Assembly: GCF_013365535.1 (NCBI RefSeq)
Contig: NZ_CP053590.1
Coordinates: 2,346,501-2,410,500 of the forward strand
Direction of reading: 5' to 3'
DNA from: Aquimarina sp. TRL1
Lineage (GTDB): Bacteria > Bacteroidota > Bacteroidia > Flavobacteriales > Flavobacteriaceae
DNA: 64,000 nt
Shown: one piece after another, positions 27,314-35,408 of the stretch
Numbering within the stretch: position 1 is the stretch's first letter
Layout of the letters: every line of letters begins with the position of its first letter
The notes under the pieces: generated by a model
Seen by the model: the letters and a program-made list of their open reading frames with translations, nothing else
What the model was told of the DNA's origin: nothing
Database searches by the model: none
Program-made: the position numbers and the translations under genes

Positions 27314-27687
27314 AATCTAATTTTTTGCAAATTTACTAAAAAGAGCTGCGGTTTTTATATTTATAGGGAATTATGAATTTTAAGATTTATATAACATACT
27401 ACTTTGCGCTATTTTGACTACTATTGTATTGAAAAAGAATATAATTGGTTTTTAATAGTATCTGTACAGGGGCTGTTTTTTAAGAAAAAGTAAGGACTTA
27501 AAATAGAACAGCTAATAGCGTTAGAATTAGTTGTTATTAAAAATTTATATCTTTATCGCGATCACATGATACTTTTTAAAAATAAATAATTTGTAATTGT
27601 CTGTTAATCAAAAGTGGTTATGCACTTTTTGTTTATAGATGCCAAAAGAAATATTCTTACATAAAGTTAAAGAAGACACGTCCCAAA
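27314..27687. other. 374-base intergenic region between divergent genes
   Basis: This AT-rich gap separates the nifU-like gene (minus) from the PorP-like gene (plus). It holds the -7 element at 27328-27335. A 19-codon frame at 27639-27698 ends just inside the next gene and is probably chance. I see no terminator or RNA gene. Confidence 0.6.
27328..27335 (-). promoter_or_regulatory. Possible -7 element for the nifU-like gene
   Basis: On the minus strand TAAATTTG matches TAnnTTTG exactly, 14 bases upstream of the ATG. No spaced TTG was found. Confidence 0.35.
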
Positions 27688-28698
27688 ATGAATTTTAAAA
27701 AAACCTATTTATTTTTTGTATTGCTAGTTTCTCAAGTTGTGATTTCACAAGAGGGATTGCCAGTATATGCGGATTATTTATCAGATAATCTGTATTTAGT
27801 ACATCCGGCAATGGCAGGAGCAGCAAATGCGAATAAGATACGACTAACAGCCAGAAAGCAATGGTTTGATGTTGATAATGCCCCTAATTTGCAAACAGCC
27901 AACTTTAATTTCAGAACCAGTGATAAAGTAGGTTTGGGAGGTACGATTTTTAAAGATGAAAACGGGAGGTTTTCCCAAACCGGTTTTTATGCGACTATGG
28001 CATATCATCTTCTTTTTTCTAGAGATAGGACAGACTTGAATATGTTATCTTTTGGTATGAATGCAGGGTTTATCCAATCGAATGTCGATTTGAGAGGACT
28101 AGATGATGTAACAAATCCAGATCCGGTAATTCTCGATCGTATTCAGAAAGATGCATATTTTAATGTAGATATAGGAATGTCATACAACTATTTAGAGTGG
28201 TATGCGCATTTTACAGTGAAGAATGTATTGCCAACTACCAGAAATATTTTTGATAATAATACGCCGATTAAGGAATCAAATAATCAAAGAAGATATTTGT
28301 TTTCTTTAGGTAGGCTTATAAATATAGGGACGCTTTGGGCGGTAGAACCTTCATTTATGTATATGGCGACGGATGAAACAGATGAACGTTCTATTGATAT
28401 GAACCTAAAAGGGTATCGCAGTTTTGATTTTGGAAAATTATGGGCAGGGATATCATATCGTAGAAGCTTGGATGGTGCTGAGTTTTCTCAGGATGGAGTT
28501 TTGGTAGAGAATCAGCAATTACAATATATAACTCCATTTGTTGGGGCTAATTATAAGAAATTTATGTTTGGGTATACATATAGTTATCAAATGAACTCTG
28601 TAGTGCTCACCGATGGAGGATTTCATCAACTGACATTAGGATATGATTTTGGTAAGAGAAAAGAACGCTGGAATTGTAATTGTCCGGCAGTAAACTAA
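27688..28698 (+). CDS. PorP/SprF-family type IX secretion outer-membrane protein
   Basis: 336 residues with a signal peptide (through VVISQ). The PorP/SprF start is clear: PVYADYLSDNLYLVHPAMAG, followed by KIRLTARKQWF and GLGGTIFKDENGRFSQTG. It is a membrane beta-barrel. PorP/SprF proteins assist secretion or anchoring of specific T9SS cargo and usually sit next to that cargo. Here it stands alone, with no SprB-like or gliding-motility C-terminal-domain protein adjacent, so its client is unknown. The C-terminus has an odd CNC pair (RWNCNCPAVN). Confidence 0.9.
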   Translation: MNFKKTYLFFVLLVSQVVISQEGLPVYADYLSDNLYLVHPAMAGAANANKIRLTARKQWFDVDNAPNLQTANFNFRTSDKVGLGGTIFKDENGRFSQTGFYATMAYHLLFSRDRTDLNMLSFGMNAGFIQSNVDLRGLDDVTNPDPVILDRIQKDAYFNVDIGMSYNYLEWYAHFTVKNVLPTTRNIFDNNTPIKESNNQRRYLFSLGRLINIGTLWAVEPSFMYMATDETDERSIDMNLKGYRSFDFGKLWAGISYRRSLDGAEFSQDGVLVENQQLQYITPFVGANYKKFMFGYTYSYQMNSVVLTDGGFHQLTLGYDFGKRKERWNCNCPAVN

Positions 28699-28702
28699 AT
28701 AT

Positions 28703-28735
28703 AAAAAAGGAGGCTTAGAAATAGCCTCCTTTTTT
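28703..28735. terminator. Bidirectional terminator between porP-like and VWA genes
   Basis: Perfect stem AAAAAAGGAGGCT / AGCCTCCTTTTTT with a 7-base loop, between convergent genes. Confidence 0.88.
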
Positions 28736-28742
28736 ATTGGAT

Positions 28743-29897
28743 TTACCAGGTAAATGATTTTTTAGCCCCCTGCTTTTTTATAGCCTTAATCAAAGCTGTT
28801 TCCAAACTTGTCTCTTTTGTGTTTTTATGGTTTTTGATATAAAGCACTCTTTTTTTATTTAGATCCTTAATTTTTTGTTGAATCTCTTTTCTTTCAGAAG
28901 CTTTTTTAGTGATATATTGTTTTAATTCTGCGGAAGATTTTTTTCTTAGGTTTTCTGGTAATGCTTCTGATTCAATAGTTTTTAATTCAAAAGCTTCATC
29001 TTCTGCGGCATCTACTAAGTCCCAACTTTTGTTTTTGTAGAATCCGGAGCTTTTACTGATTGTTCTGCTTACTGCATTCGCAGCACTATAAGATTGTGCA
29101 TTTTTATCTTGTTGTCGTTGTAAGTGTTTTTTCTGTGCGCCTTCTGCGCCATAGTATATGTATGTTTCATTCAATTGTTGGTTAAGGCGTAGGATAATAT
29201 CGTCATATGGAGTAATGATATGAACCGTTTCTCTATTGTGATTTATAGCTGTATATTCTCCGTGTGTAATATTAGCTCCATCTTTCCACATAGAATTAAT
29301 CCCCTGATTATAATTACCACAAAAAATAGTATTAATTGTAATTCCTTTTTCCAAAGCATCTGTAGCGGCATCTTTATAATGTACAGGACCTTGAGTAAAA
29401 GGTTCATTTCCGGCAATAAAAATTAACTTTAAATGATCATCATTTTTTTTCCAATCCAATTGATTAATAGAAGAGGTAATAACTTTTCCACAAAACTCAT
29501 TTCCTCCATTGGTAGTTAATGAAAAAAGCTCTTTAGAGATCTCGTCTAGATCGGTTGAGAATGGAAGTACTTGTCGGATATACCCTTCTTTGGATGCTAA
29601 GTTGTCGTTTCCGTATTCATATAAGGCAATTTCCAAAGCAATAGTATGATGACCACATTTAGCATAAGATAATTCGTTGACAATTTCCCAAAGCTGCGAT
29701 TTTGCCTGTTCTATGAGACCGTCCATACTATTACTAGTATCTAGTAGTAAAGCCACTTGAATATTCTTGGTATTAGGGTCTGTTTTAGATGTGTGTACAA
29801 CATGAGTGTTGTCAGAGAATAGTTGGTCATATGTGTTGGACTTAGCATTGCAGGAAAAAAGAAAGCTAATAAATAATATGGTGTATACTGTTTTCAT
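28743..29897 (-). CDS. VWA-domain lipoprotein
   Basis: 384 residues. A lipobox (FLFSC, C16) predicts a lipoprotein. The von Willebrand A domain begins with the MIDAS motif LLLDTSNSMDG (D53, S55, S57) and spans to about residue 235, with the later TNGG and IAGNEPF blocks. A Lys/Glu-rich helical region follows (about 285-384, for example KKSSAELKQYITKKASERKE). It probably binds a partner through a metal-dependent adhesion site at the outer membrane. The partner is not evident, since the neighbours are a porP-like gene and a signalling pair. Confidence 0.85.
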   Translation of the reverse strand: MKTVYTILFISFLFSCNAKSNTYDQLFSDNTHVVHTSKTDPNTKNIQVALLLDTSNSMDGLIEQAKSQLWEIVNELSYAKCGHHTIALEIALYEYGNDNLASKEGYIRQVLPFSTDLDEISKELFSLTTNGGNEFCGKVITSSINQLDWKKNDDHLKLIFIAGNEPFTQGPVHYKDAATDALEKGITINTIFCGNYNQGINSMWKDGANITHGEYTAINHNRETVHIITPYDDIILRLNQQLNETYIYYGAEGAQKKHLQRQQDKNAQSYSAANAVSRTISKSSGFYKNKSWDLVDAAEDEAFELKTIESEALPENLRKKSSAELKQYITKKASERKEIQQKIKDLNKKRVLYIKNHKNTKETSLETALIKAIKKQGAKKSFTW

Positions 29898-30121
29898 AAG
29901 AATCGCTGTTTTTAATTATTAGTATAAATCTATGAGTAACTTTTTTTGATAAAAACAGCAAATGAGTATAGGTGACTTTTTAGTTAGGGAAAATATTCTT
30001 TTGTTTAGGGAGTGCATTGTTTGCTTCTTTGAAATCAATAGATATCGCTTGTCAAAGAAATAGGGGATTTTATTTTCTTGTGTAAATAGGTTAAGTTTAC
30101 CTTGATATCAAATCAAAGAAG

Positions 30122-32302
30122 ATGATGAGAACGTTTACAATACTTTTTTTATTAGTGGTTCCATTACTCACTTTTTCTCAAGAAAAAAAAATAACAATAA
30201 GGGGAACTGTTAAGGAGAAGAATACACTCAAGCCTATTCAAGGGGTTGAGGTGAAAACAATTATAGGTAGTGGTACAGAAACAAATGCTTTAGGAGATTT
30301 TAGAATACAAGCGGCTATAGGGGACGAACTTATTATCAGTCATGATAGTTTTCATACGGTACGACATGAAATAACAGATGGTCAAAAGATAGAAGTTTTG
30401 GTAGAGGAAAGTAGAGAGGGGAGAAAAAGAGAGTTTGAGAGGAAAAAACGAAGCCTGAGTTTTGAAAAAGAAATTAAGGCATCGTTACAACAGATGAAAA
30501 AAGATGCAGGAAAAAGCATAGGTCATGCAGAGAAAGCATTGGCAAGTATCGAAGCTGATGACCCTTTAGGGCATGAAAAGAAAGCTCGGTTGTATAAAAT
30601 TTTAGGAGATGTGTATTTGTATTGGAAGCAAGCAGACTTAGCAGAAGCTAATTACCAGACAAGTTTGGATAATACTTATAGAGATGCTGTTAAGATTAAA
30701 TTGGGAGAGGCACAATTGGCAAATAAGCAGTATGAAAAAGCGCTACTTACGTTTAATAGTCTGTTATCAACCAGAATAAAAAAAGAAGAGAAAGTAATCT
30801 TATATGAGGGAAGAGGAGATGCATATGCTGCCTTAAACAGGTATAAGGAAGCAGAAAAGAGTTACAATCAGGCATTGTCCTTAAGTCGTAGTAAAAAGAA
30901 ACTAGATGAAAAAGTTATCTTATTGAATGCTAAGTTGGCAGAGATATTGCAAAAACAAGGAGAGTTATCAGCTGCTGCTGGGTATATGGATCAATCAGTG
31001 GAGTTAGCAGATCAAAAAGATAAGAAGACGGTGGCGAAACAGCGTGCTATAGCAGCAGATTTTTATAACAAGAGAAATAGCTTCGAAAAAGAGATTGAAT
31101 TGCGAAAAGAAACCTTGGAAGATATAGAAGAACTGGAAGAAGCTGAACCGACAAATATGCTGGAAGATCAATCCCTATCTCCACAAGTACAGAATTATAA
31201 AATAGCCAATGCTCTTGCTTCCCAAAAAGATTATGATGTAGCAATTCCTTATCTGAAAGAAAGTATAAAAGAAGCTGCTTCTAAAAATGACTTAGTAGTG
31301 CAGAAAGATGCTACCAGAAAATTAGGGGAGGTATATAGAGAAAAAGGAGATCTAAAAAAAGCATCCGAAGCTTTTAAAGAATATGAAGTTATTATTGATA
31401 AGCTGTATATCCTAAAAGAACAGGAGATTTCTCAAGCTGCCCGGTTTAGTAGAGAATTAACTAAAAAAGCCAATCGTATTTCTACCCTGGAAAAAGACAG
31501 AGAATTAAGCGAAAGTAAATATAAACTAGCCTTAGCTGCTCAGGAATTATCAAAACAGCGTAGTCTCAGGCAGCAGATAATTATCTATTCTTTAATAGGG
31601 CTGACGGTATTGTTATTGTTTATGGGGTATTTGATGTATAGGAATATGAAGCAACAACGTTATGCGAATAATATGCTGGCATTGAAATCACTTCGGTCTC
31701 AAATGAATCCTCATTTTATTTTTAATGCATTAAACTCAGTAAACACATTTATAGCAACCAATGATGAGCGGGCGGCGAATCGTTATCTGACAGATTTCTC
31801 ATTATTGATGCGATCCGTTTTAGAAAACAGTGAGATGGACTTTATTCCTTTGGAAAAAGAAATAGAGTTATTAGAGCTTTATACCCAATTAGAACATTTT
31901 AGGTTTCAGGATAAGTTTGATTATACGATTGAAGTGGATCCGTCAATAAAAGTCGGGGATTATAAAATTCCTCCAATGTTATTACAACCTTATGTAGAGA
32001 ATGCGGTATGGCATGGATTGAGATATAAGCATGAGAAAGGGGTTTTGCAGATCACATTTAAAAAGCTGGATATATCGACAATTGAAATTTCAATTGCTGA
32101 TGATGGAATAGGAAGAGCAAAATCTAAAGAAATAAAGACACAGCATCAAAAAAAGCAGCAATCCAAAGGAATGAGTAATATCAAACAACGTATTCAGATT
32201 CTGAATAAGATGTATAAAAATCGAGTAGGAGTAGCAGTGTCTGATCTGACTGTTGATAAGGGAGGTACTTTGGTTGTGTTGAAATTAAAAAGAGATATAT
32301 GA
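30122..32302 (+). CDS. LytS-type sensor histidine kinase with TPR repeats
   Basis: 726 residues. In order: a signal peptide or anchor (1-19), a carboxypeptidase-regulatory-like beta domain (about 22-95, with GTETNALGDFRI), TPR helices (about 130-430), a coiled segment, one membrane span (about 484-503), then a LytS-type kinase domain with NPHFIFNALNSV (phospho-acceptor H531) and an HATPase with PPMLLQPYVENAVWHGL and DDGIGR. The sensor part would be periplasmic. The N-terminal regulatory-like domain is an uncommon addition to this kinase type. It overlaps its response regulator gene by 4 bases. Confidence 0.92.
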   Translation: MMRTFTILFLLVVPLLTFSQEKKITIRGTVKEKNTLKPIQGVEVKTIIGSGTETNALGDFRIQAAIGDELIISHDSFHTVRHEITDGQKIEVLVEESREGRKREFERKKRSLSFEKEIKASLQQMKKDAGKSIGHAEKALASIEADDPLGHEKKARLYKILGDVYLYWKQADLAEANYQTSLDNTYRDAVKIKLGEAQLANKQYEKALLTFNSLLSTRIKKEEKVILYEGRGDAYAALNRYKEAEKSYNQALSLSRSKKKLDEKVILLNAKLAEILQKQGELSAAAGYMDQSVELADQKDKKTVAKQRAIAADFYNKRNSFEKEIELRKETLEDIEELEEAEPTNMLEDQSLSPQVQNYKIANALASQKDYDVAIPYLKESIKEAASKNDLVVQKDATRKLGEVYREKGDLKKASEAFKEYEVIIDKLYILKEQEISQAARFSRELTKKANRISTLEKDRELSESKYKLALAAQELSKQRSLRQQIIIYSLIGLTVLLLFMGYLMYRNMKQQRYANNMLALKSLRSQMNPHFIFNALNSVNTFIATNDERAANRYLTDFSLLMRSVLENSEMDFIPLEKEIELLELYTQLEHFRFQDKFDYTIEVDPSIKVGDYKIPPMLLQPYVENAVWHGLRYKHEKGVLQITFKKLDISTIEISIADDGIGRAKSKEIKTQHQKKQQSKGMSNIKQRIQILNKMYKNRVGVAVSDLTVDKGGTLVVLKLKRDI

Positions 32303-33030
32303 GTTTAAAAGCAATCATTACAGATGATGAGGTAAATAGTAGAAAAATTCTTCGTAATTACCTGAATAAATATTGTAAAGGAGTAGAAATTTTAGGAGAA
32401 GCTTCCAGTGTTAAAGAAACATTAGAACTCTTGGCGGATGAAGAACCTGATATATTGTTTTTGGATGTAGAAATGCCATACGGAAATGCATTTGACCTAT
32501 TAGAGCAAGTTCCTGATAGAAAATTTGAAACTGTTTTTGTTACAGCTTATGATCATTATGCTATTGAAGCATTGAATGCACAGGCTACTTATTACTTACT
32601 AAAACCAATTGCAATTGATGACTTGATTAAAGCAGTCGAACATGTACAGTTTATAAAAGAAAAAGAGCAGGTATTACAGGATACGGTACTGGTTTCTAAA
32701 ATGTCGGGAGTAGAAGGGAAAATTACTATTCCGCAGCAAGATGGTTTTGAGGTATTAGATGTATCGGATATAGTGTATTGCCAGGCAGATGATAATTACA
32801 CAAAGATCTTCTTAAAGCAAGGACAGAAACTAGTCAGTAAGACATTAAAGTTTTTTGAAGATTCTCTGGCACAATTTGGTTTTGCCAGAATTCATAAGAG
32901 TTACCTGGTCAATGTGAATATGGTTGTAAAATACAAAAAAGGAAAGGGAGGAAGTGTGATCTTATCTACAGGTAAGGAGTTGATGGTGTCTTCTTCCAAA
33001 AAGAAAATGTTGTTAGATTTCTTTAAATAA
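32299..33030 (+). CDS. LytTR-family response regulator
   Basis: 243 residues. The receiver domain has acidic residues D9/D10, phospho-acceptor D56 (LFLDVEMPYG), Thr in FVTAYD and Lys in YLLKPI. The C-terminal LytTR DNA-binding domain has VLDVSDIVYCQADDNYTKIF and FARIHKSYLVNVNMV. It is the cognate partner of the upstream kinase, with the ATG within its last codons. LytTR regulators bind direct-repeat sites; no target is obvious here. Confidence 0.93.
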   Translation: MSLKAIITDDEVNSRKILRNYLNKYCKGVEILGEASSVKETLELLADEEPDILFLDVEMPYGNAFDLLEQVPDRKFETVFVTAYDHYAIEALNAQATYYLLKPIAIDDLIKAVEHVQFIKEKEQVLQDTVLVSKMSGVEGKITIPQQDGFEVLDVSDIVYCQADDNYTKIFLKQGQKLVSKTLKFFEDSLAQFGFARIHKSYLVNVNMVVKYKKGKGGSVILSTGKELMVSSSKKKMLLDFFK

Positions 33031-33045
33031 ACTTACAGAACGAGG

Positions 33046-33834
33046 CTAAAAATCTAAGTAGTCTACGGTATGACGAAAAGAAACTCCTGCTAGTATGTTT
33101 TTTAAGGGAGTAATTTCCTTATTTGTATAAAAAGAATGAGTGCCTTTTGTTGTTTGTGATGTTATTAACTGGTGTTTATCAAGGATGTTTTTGGTCTGTT
33201 TGGCAACTGCTTCTCCTGAATCAATAACCACAGTTGTTTGGGGTAATAATTCGTTTAGAATTGGGAGTAAATAAGGGTAGTGAGTACATCCGAGAACCAA
33301 ATGGTCGATATTTTTTTGTACTAGAGGAGTAATATAGGAATTTAGGAGACTACGCATTTCAGGACTGTCGATATCCCCGGATTCTATTAATTCTACTAAA
33401 CCGGTTCCTACTACTTCAATGACATCTATTTCTTTAGCGTATAGATCCGAAGTTTCATTAAACAGCCTACTGGATAAGGTTCCCTGAGTAGCAAGAACAC
33501 CTACTTTTTTTGTTCTTGTTTTTAAAGCGGCAGTTTTGATAGCTGGTTCGATACCAATAAATGGAATATCATAAGAATTTCTCAAAACGTCAATAGCATT
33601 AGTAGTGGCGGTATTACAGGCTACAATAATTACCTTTGCATTAAGGTTGAGTAGTTTTTCAGTGTTTTTGATGCTGAGAGAAATGATTTCTTCTTTGCTT
33701 CGTTTGCCATAAGGAGCATGTTTACTATCAGCCAGATAAATCGTATTTTCATTAGGTAGTACCGAAGCGACTTCTTTCCATATGGAAGTGCCTCCTAAAC
33801 CTGAATCAAAAATACCGATAACTCCATTGTTCAT
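33046..33834 (-). CDS. murI: Glutamate racemase
   Basis: 262 residues, the normal MurI length. Motifs are IGIFDSGLGGTSIW (D10, S11 region), VIIVACNTATTNAID with one catalytic Cys, and LVLGCTHYPYLLPIL with the other. It makes D-glutamate for peptidoglycan. It follows the bamA-ompH block but is separated from it by a very strong hairpin, so it is transcribed on its own, probably from a -7 element at 33852-33859. Convergent with the LytTR gene (15-base gap, no clear terminator). Confidence 0.95.
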   Translation of the reverse strand: MNNGVIGIFDSGLGGTSIWKEVASVLPNENTIYLADSKHAPYGKRSKEEIISLSIKNTEKLLNLNAKVIIVACNTATTNAIDVLRNSYDIPFIGIEPAIKTAALKTRTKKVGVLATQGTLSSRLFNETSDLYAKEIDVIEVVGTGLVELIESGDIDSPEMRSLLNSYITPLVQKNIDHLVLGCTHYPYLLPILNELLPQTTVVIDSGEAVAKQTKNILDKHQLITSQTTKGTHSFYTNKEITPLKNILAGVSFRHTVDYLDF

Positions 33835-33851
33835 TGTAGGTGATTTATTGT

Positions 33852-33859
33852 CAAATTTA
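33852..33859 (-). promoter_or_regulatory. Possible -7 element for murI
   Basis: On the minus strand TAAATTTG matches TAnnTTTG, 17 bases upstream of the murI ATG. No good -33 box. Confidence 0.35.
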
Positions 33860-33900
33860 CAACGTTTATTTATTTCTTTTTAAAAAGAATACGAGTGCAT

Positions 33901-33943
33901 ATCAAAAAAAACAGCAGAGCAAAGCTCTGCTGTTTTTTTTGAT
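33901..33943. terminator. 20-bp perfect-stem terminator after ompH
   Basis: The left arm (33901-33920) and right arm (33924-33943) pair over 20 bp with an AAA loop. The core is CAGCAGAGC / GCTCTGCTG flanked by eight A and eight T. It ends the seven-gene envelope transcript. Confidence 0.9.
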
Positions 33944-33960
33944 ATTGTGTGTTTATCGGA

Positions 33961-34470
33961 TTAAATACCTAAATCCTTTTTTACGTCTGCCATCAGGTTT
34001 TTCCCATCAGCCATAATTACTCCAGTTCCAGTTGTAGAATCTAATACATATTGGAATCCTTGAGCTCTTGCTACTTTTTGGATAGAGGCACGTGCTTTTT
34101 CTAAAATAGGCTTCATTAATTCAGCTTCTTTTTTCTGAAGATCCTGTAATGCATTCTGTCTGTAGTCGTTTATACTCTTTTCAGTTGCTTGGATTTCTTG
34201 CTGTCTTTTTAAGTTCTCTTCGTCTGTTTTAGTTTCTGCTTCTTGAGAATATTTTTTGATCGTATTTTGAAGCTCTAACACCATATTTCTGATTTCCGCA
34301 TCATATGTCTTGTTCAATTTTTGAATCTCGCTTTTAGCATTTTTAAAAGAAGGCATTGATTCAACAAGCTCCTGAGATGCTATATGAGCTACTTTGGATT
34401 GTGCGTTCATAAATCCTGATGTTCCTAATACTAATGCACAAGCTACTAATAGGGTTCTTAATTGTTTCAT
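33961..34470 (-). CDS. Skp/OmpH-family periplasmic chaperone
   Basis: 169 residues with a signal peptide (through FMNAQ). The OmpH/Skp pattern is present: KVAHIASQELVESMPSFKNA at the mature N-terminus, a long coiled coil (about 45-125), then FQYVLDSTTGTGVIMADG. Skp trimers hold unfolded outer-membrane proteins for BamA. It is encoded 80 bases downstream of a second OmpH-like gene and bamA, as is usual in Bacteroidetes. It is the last gene before a strong terminator. Confidence 0.92.
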   Translation of the reverse strand: MKQLRTLLVACALVLGTSGFMNAQSKVAHIASQELVESMPSFKNAKSEIQKLNKTYDAEIRNMVLELQNTIKKYSQEAETKTDEENLKRQQEIQATEKSINDYRQNALQDLQKKEAELMKPILEKARASIQKVARAQGFQYVLDSTTGTGVIMADGKNLMADVKKDLGI

Positions 34471-34550
34471 TTTCGAGTAATATTAAATGTGTATAAATTT
34501 TATATAATAATAGTTTTTAATTGCAGTGTTACTATCAGAGAGAGGAGTTG

Positions 34551-35372
34551 CTATATACCTCCATCACTTTCTTCTTTTTTACTTTTTGAAGCGTTGATAG
34601 AATCTCTCTTTCTGTTTCTGGCTTCTATAAGTTTTGCTCTTCTTTCTTCGAATTCTTTTTTCTTCACTGCTCTTATAGAATCTCTAAGTCTTTTTCTTTC
34701 TTCTAATAATTGTTGTCTTTCGGCCTCCTTTTTTGATGCGTTTTTTTGTCTTTGACTTACTTCTTTTTCTTGCTCGACACTTCTTTTTTCGTTTCTTTCC
34801 AGTGCCTTTTTCTCTTTTTTGCTATTTAATTGTTTTCTCTTGGAAGTTCTGTTGATACGCAATAATACCTGATCGCTTATGTCATATCTGTCTGCAGAAT
34901 ACAACATAACAGGTTCTGCCGATTTGTCAAATATGAAATCATATCTTTTGTTTTTAGCAATTTCTTGCACAGCAACAAATACTTGATCTTGTACGGGCTG
35001 TACCAATCGTTTTTTCTGCAAGAATAAATCTCCGTTTGGTCCAAATCGCTTTTGTTGGTATTCCAGTATTTCCTTTTCTTTAAAAACAATATCTTCTTCG
35101 CGTTCTTCTATAAGTTCTTTGGTTAGTAAAACGCGTTCGTTATTTAAGTCCTTTTTCATCTGCTCCACAACTTTTAATTCCGCTTCTATCTCGACTTTCC
35201 ATTTTTGAACTTTCGTCTCTAGTTCAGCAGAGGCTTCGTTGTATTCGGGAACGTTTTCCAGGATATAATCCATGTCGATGTATCCTATTCTAATTCCTTT
35301 TTGAGCATGCGCAGGAGCAATATAAAATAACCAACTTAATACTGTTACTGCTAAAAGAACTCTTTTTTTCAT
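34551..35372 (-). CDS. Skp/OmpH-family protein with long charged C-terminal tail
   Basis: 273 residues, about 100 more than its neighbour. Signal peptide through APAHAQ, then IRIGYIDMDYILENVPEYNEA and the Skp coiled coil, then KRYDFIFDKSAEPVMLYS and the domain end near residue 180. The remainder (about 185-273) is a Lys/Arg/Glu/Gln-rich helix (for example RQQLLEERKRLRDSIRAVKK) with twice-repeated RKRDSI/RLRDSI blocks. The tail could bind peptidoglycan or the coiled arms of a partner. It sits 36 bases after bamA. Confidence 0.9.
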   Translation of the reverse strand: MKKRVLLAVTVLSWLFYIAPAHAQKGIRIGYIDMDYILENVPEYNEASAELETKVQKWKVEIEAELKVVEQMKKDLNNERVLLTKELIEEREEDIVFKEKEILEYQQKRFGPNGDLFLQKKRLVQPVQDQVFVAVQEIAKNKRYDFIFDKSAEPVMLYSADRYDISDQVLLRINRTSKRKQLNSKKEKKALERNEKRSVEQEKEVSQRQKNASKKEAERQQLLEERKRLRDSIRAVKKKEFEERRAKLIEARNRKRDSINASKSKKEESDGGI

Positions 35373-35408
35373 AATGCTGTTTTGTTAATTGAAATAATCA
35401 TGCCAAAA

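Noticed and set aside
27639..27698. 19-codon frame just before and into the PorP-like gene
   Set aside because: Possible leader peptide, but no regulatory hairpins or repeated codons support it.
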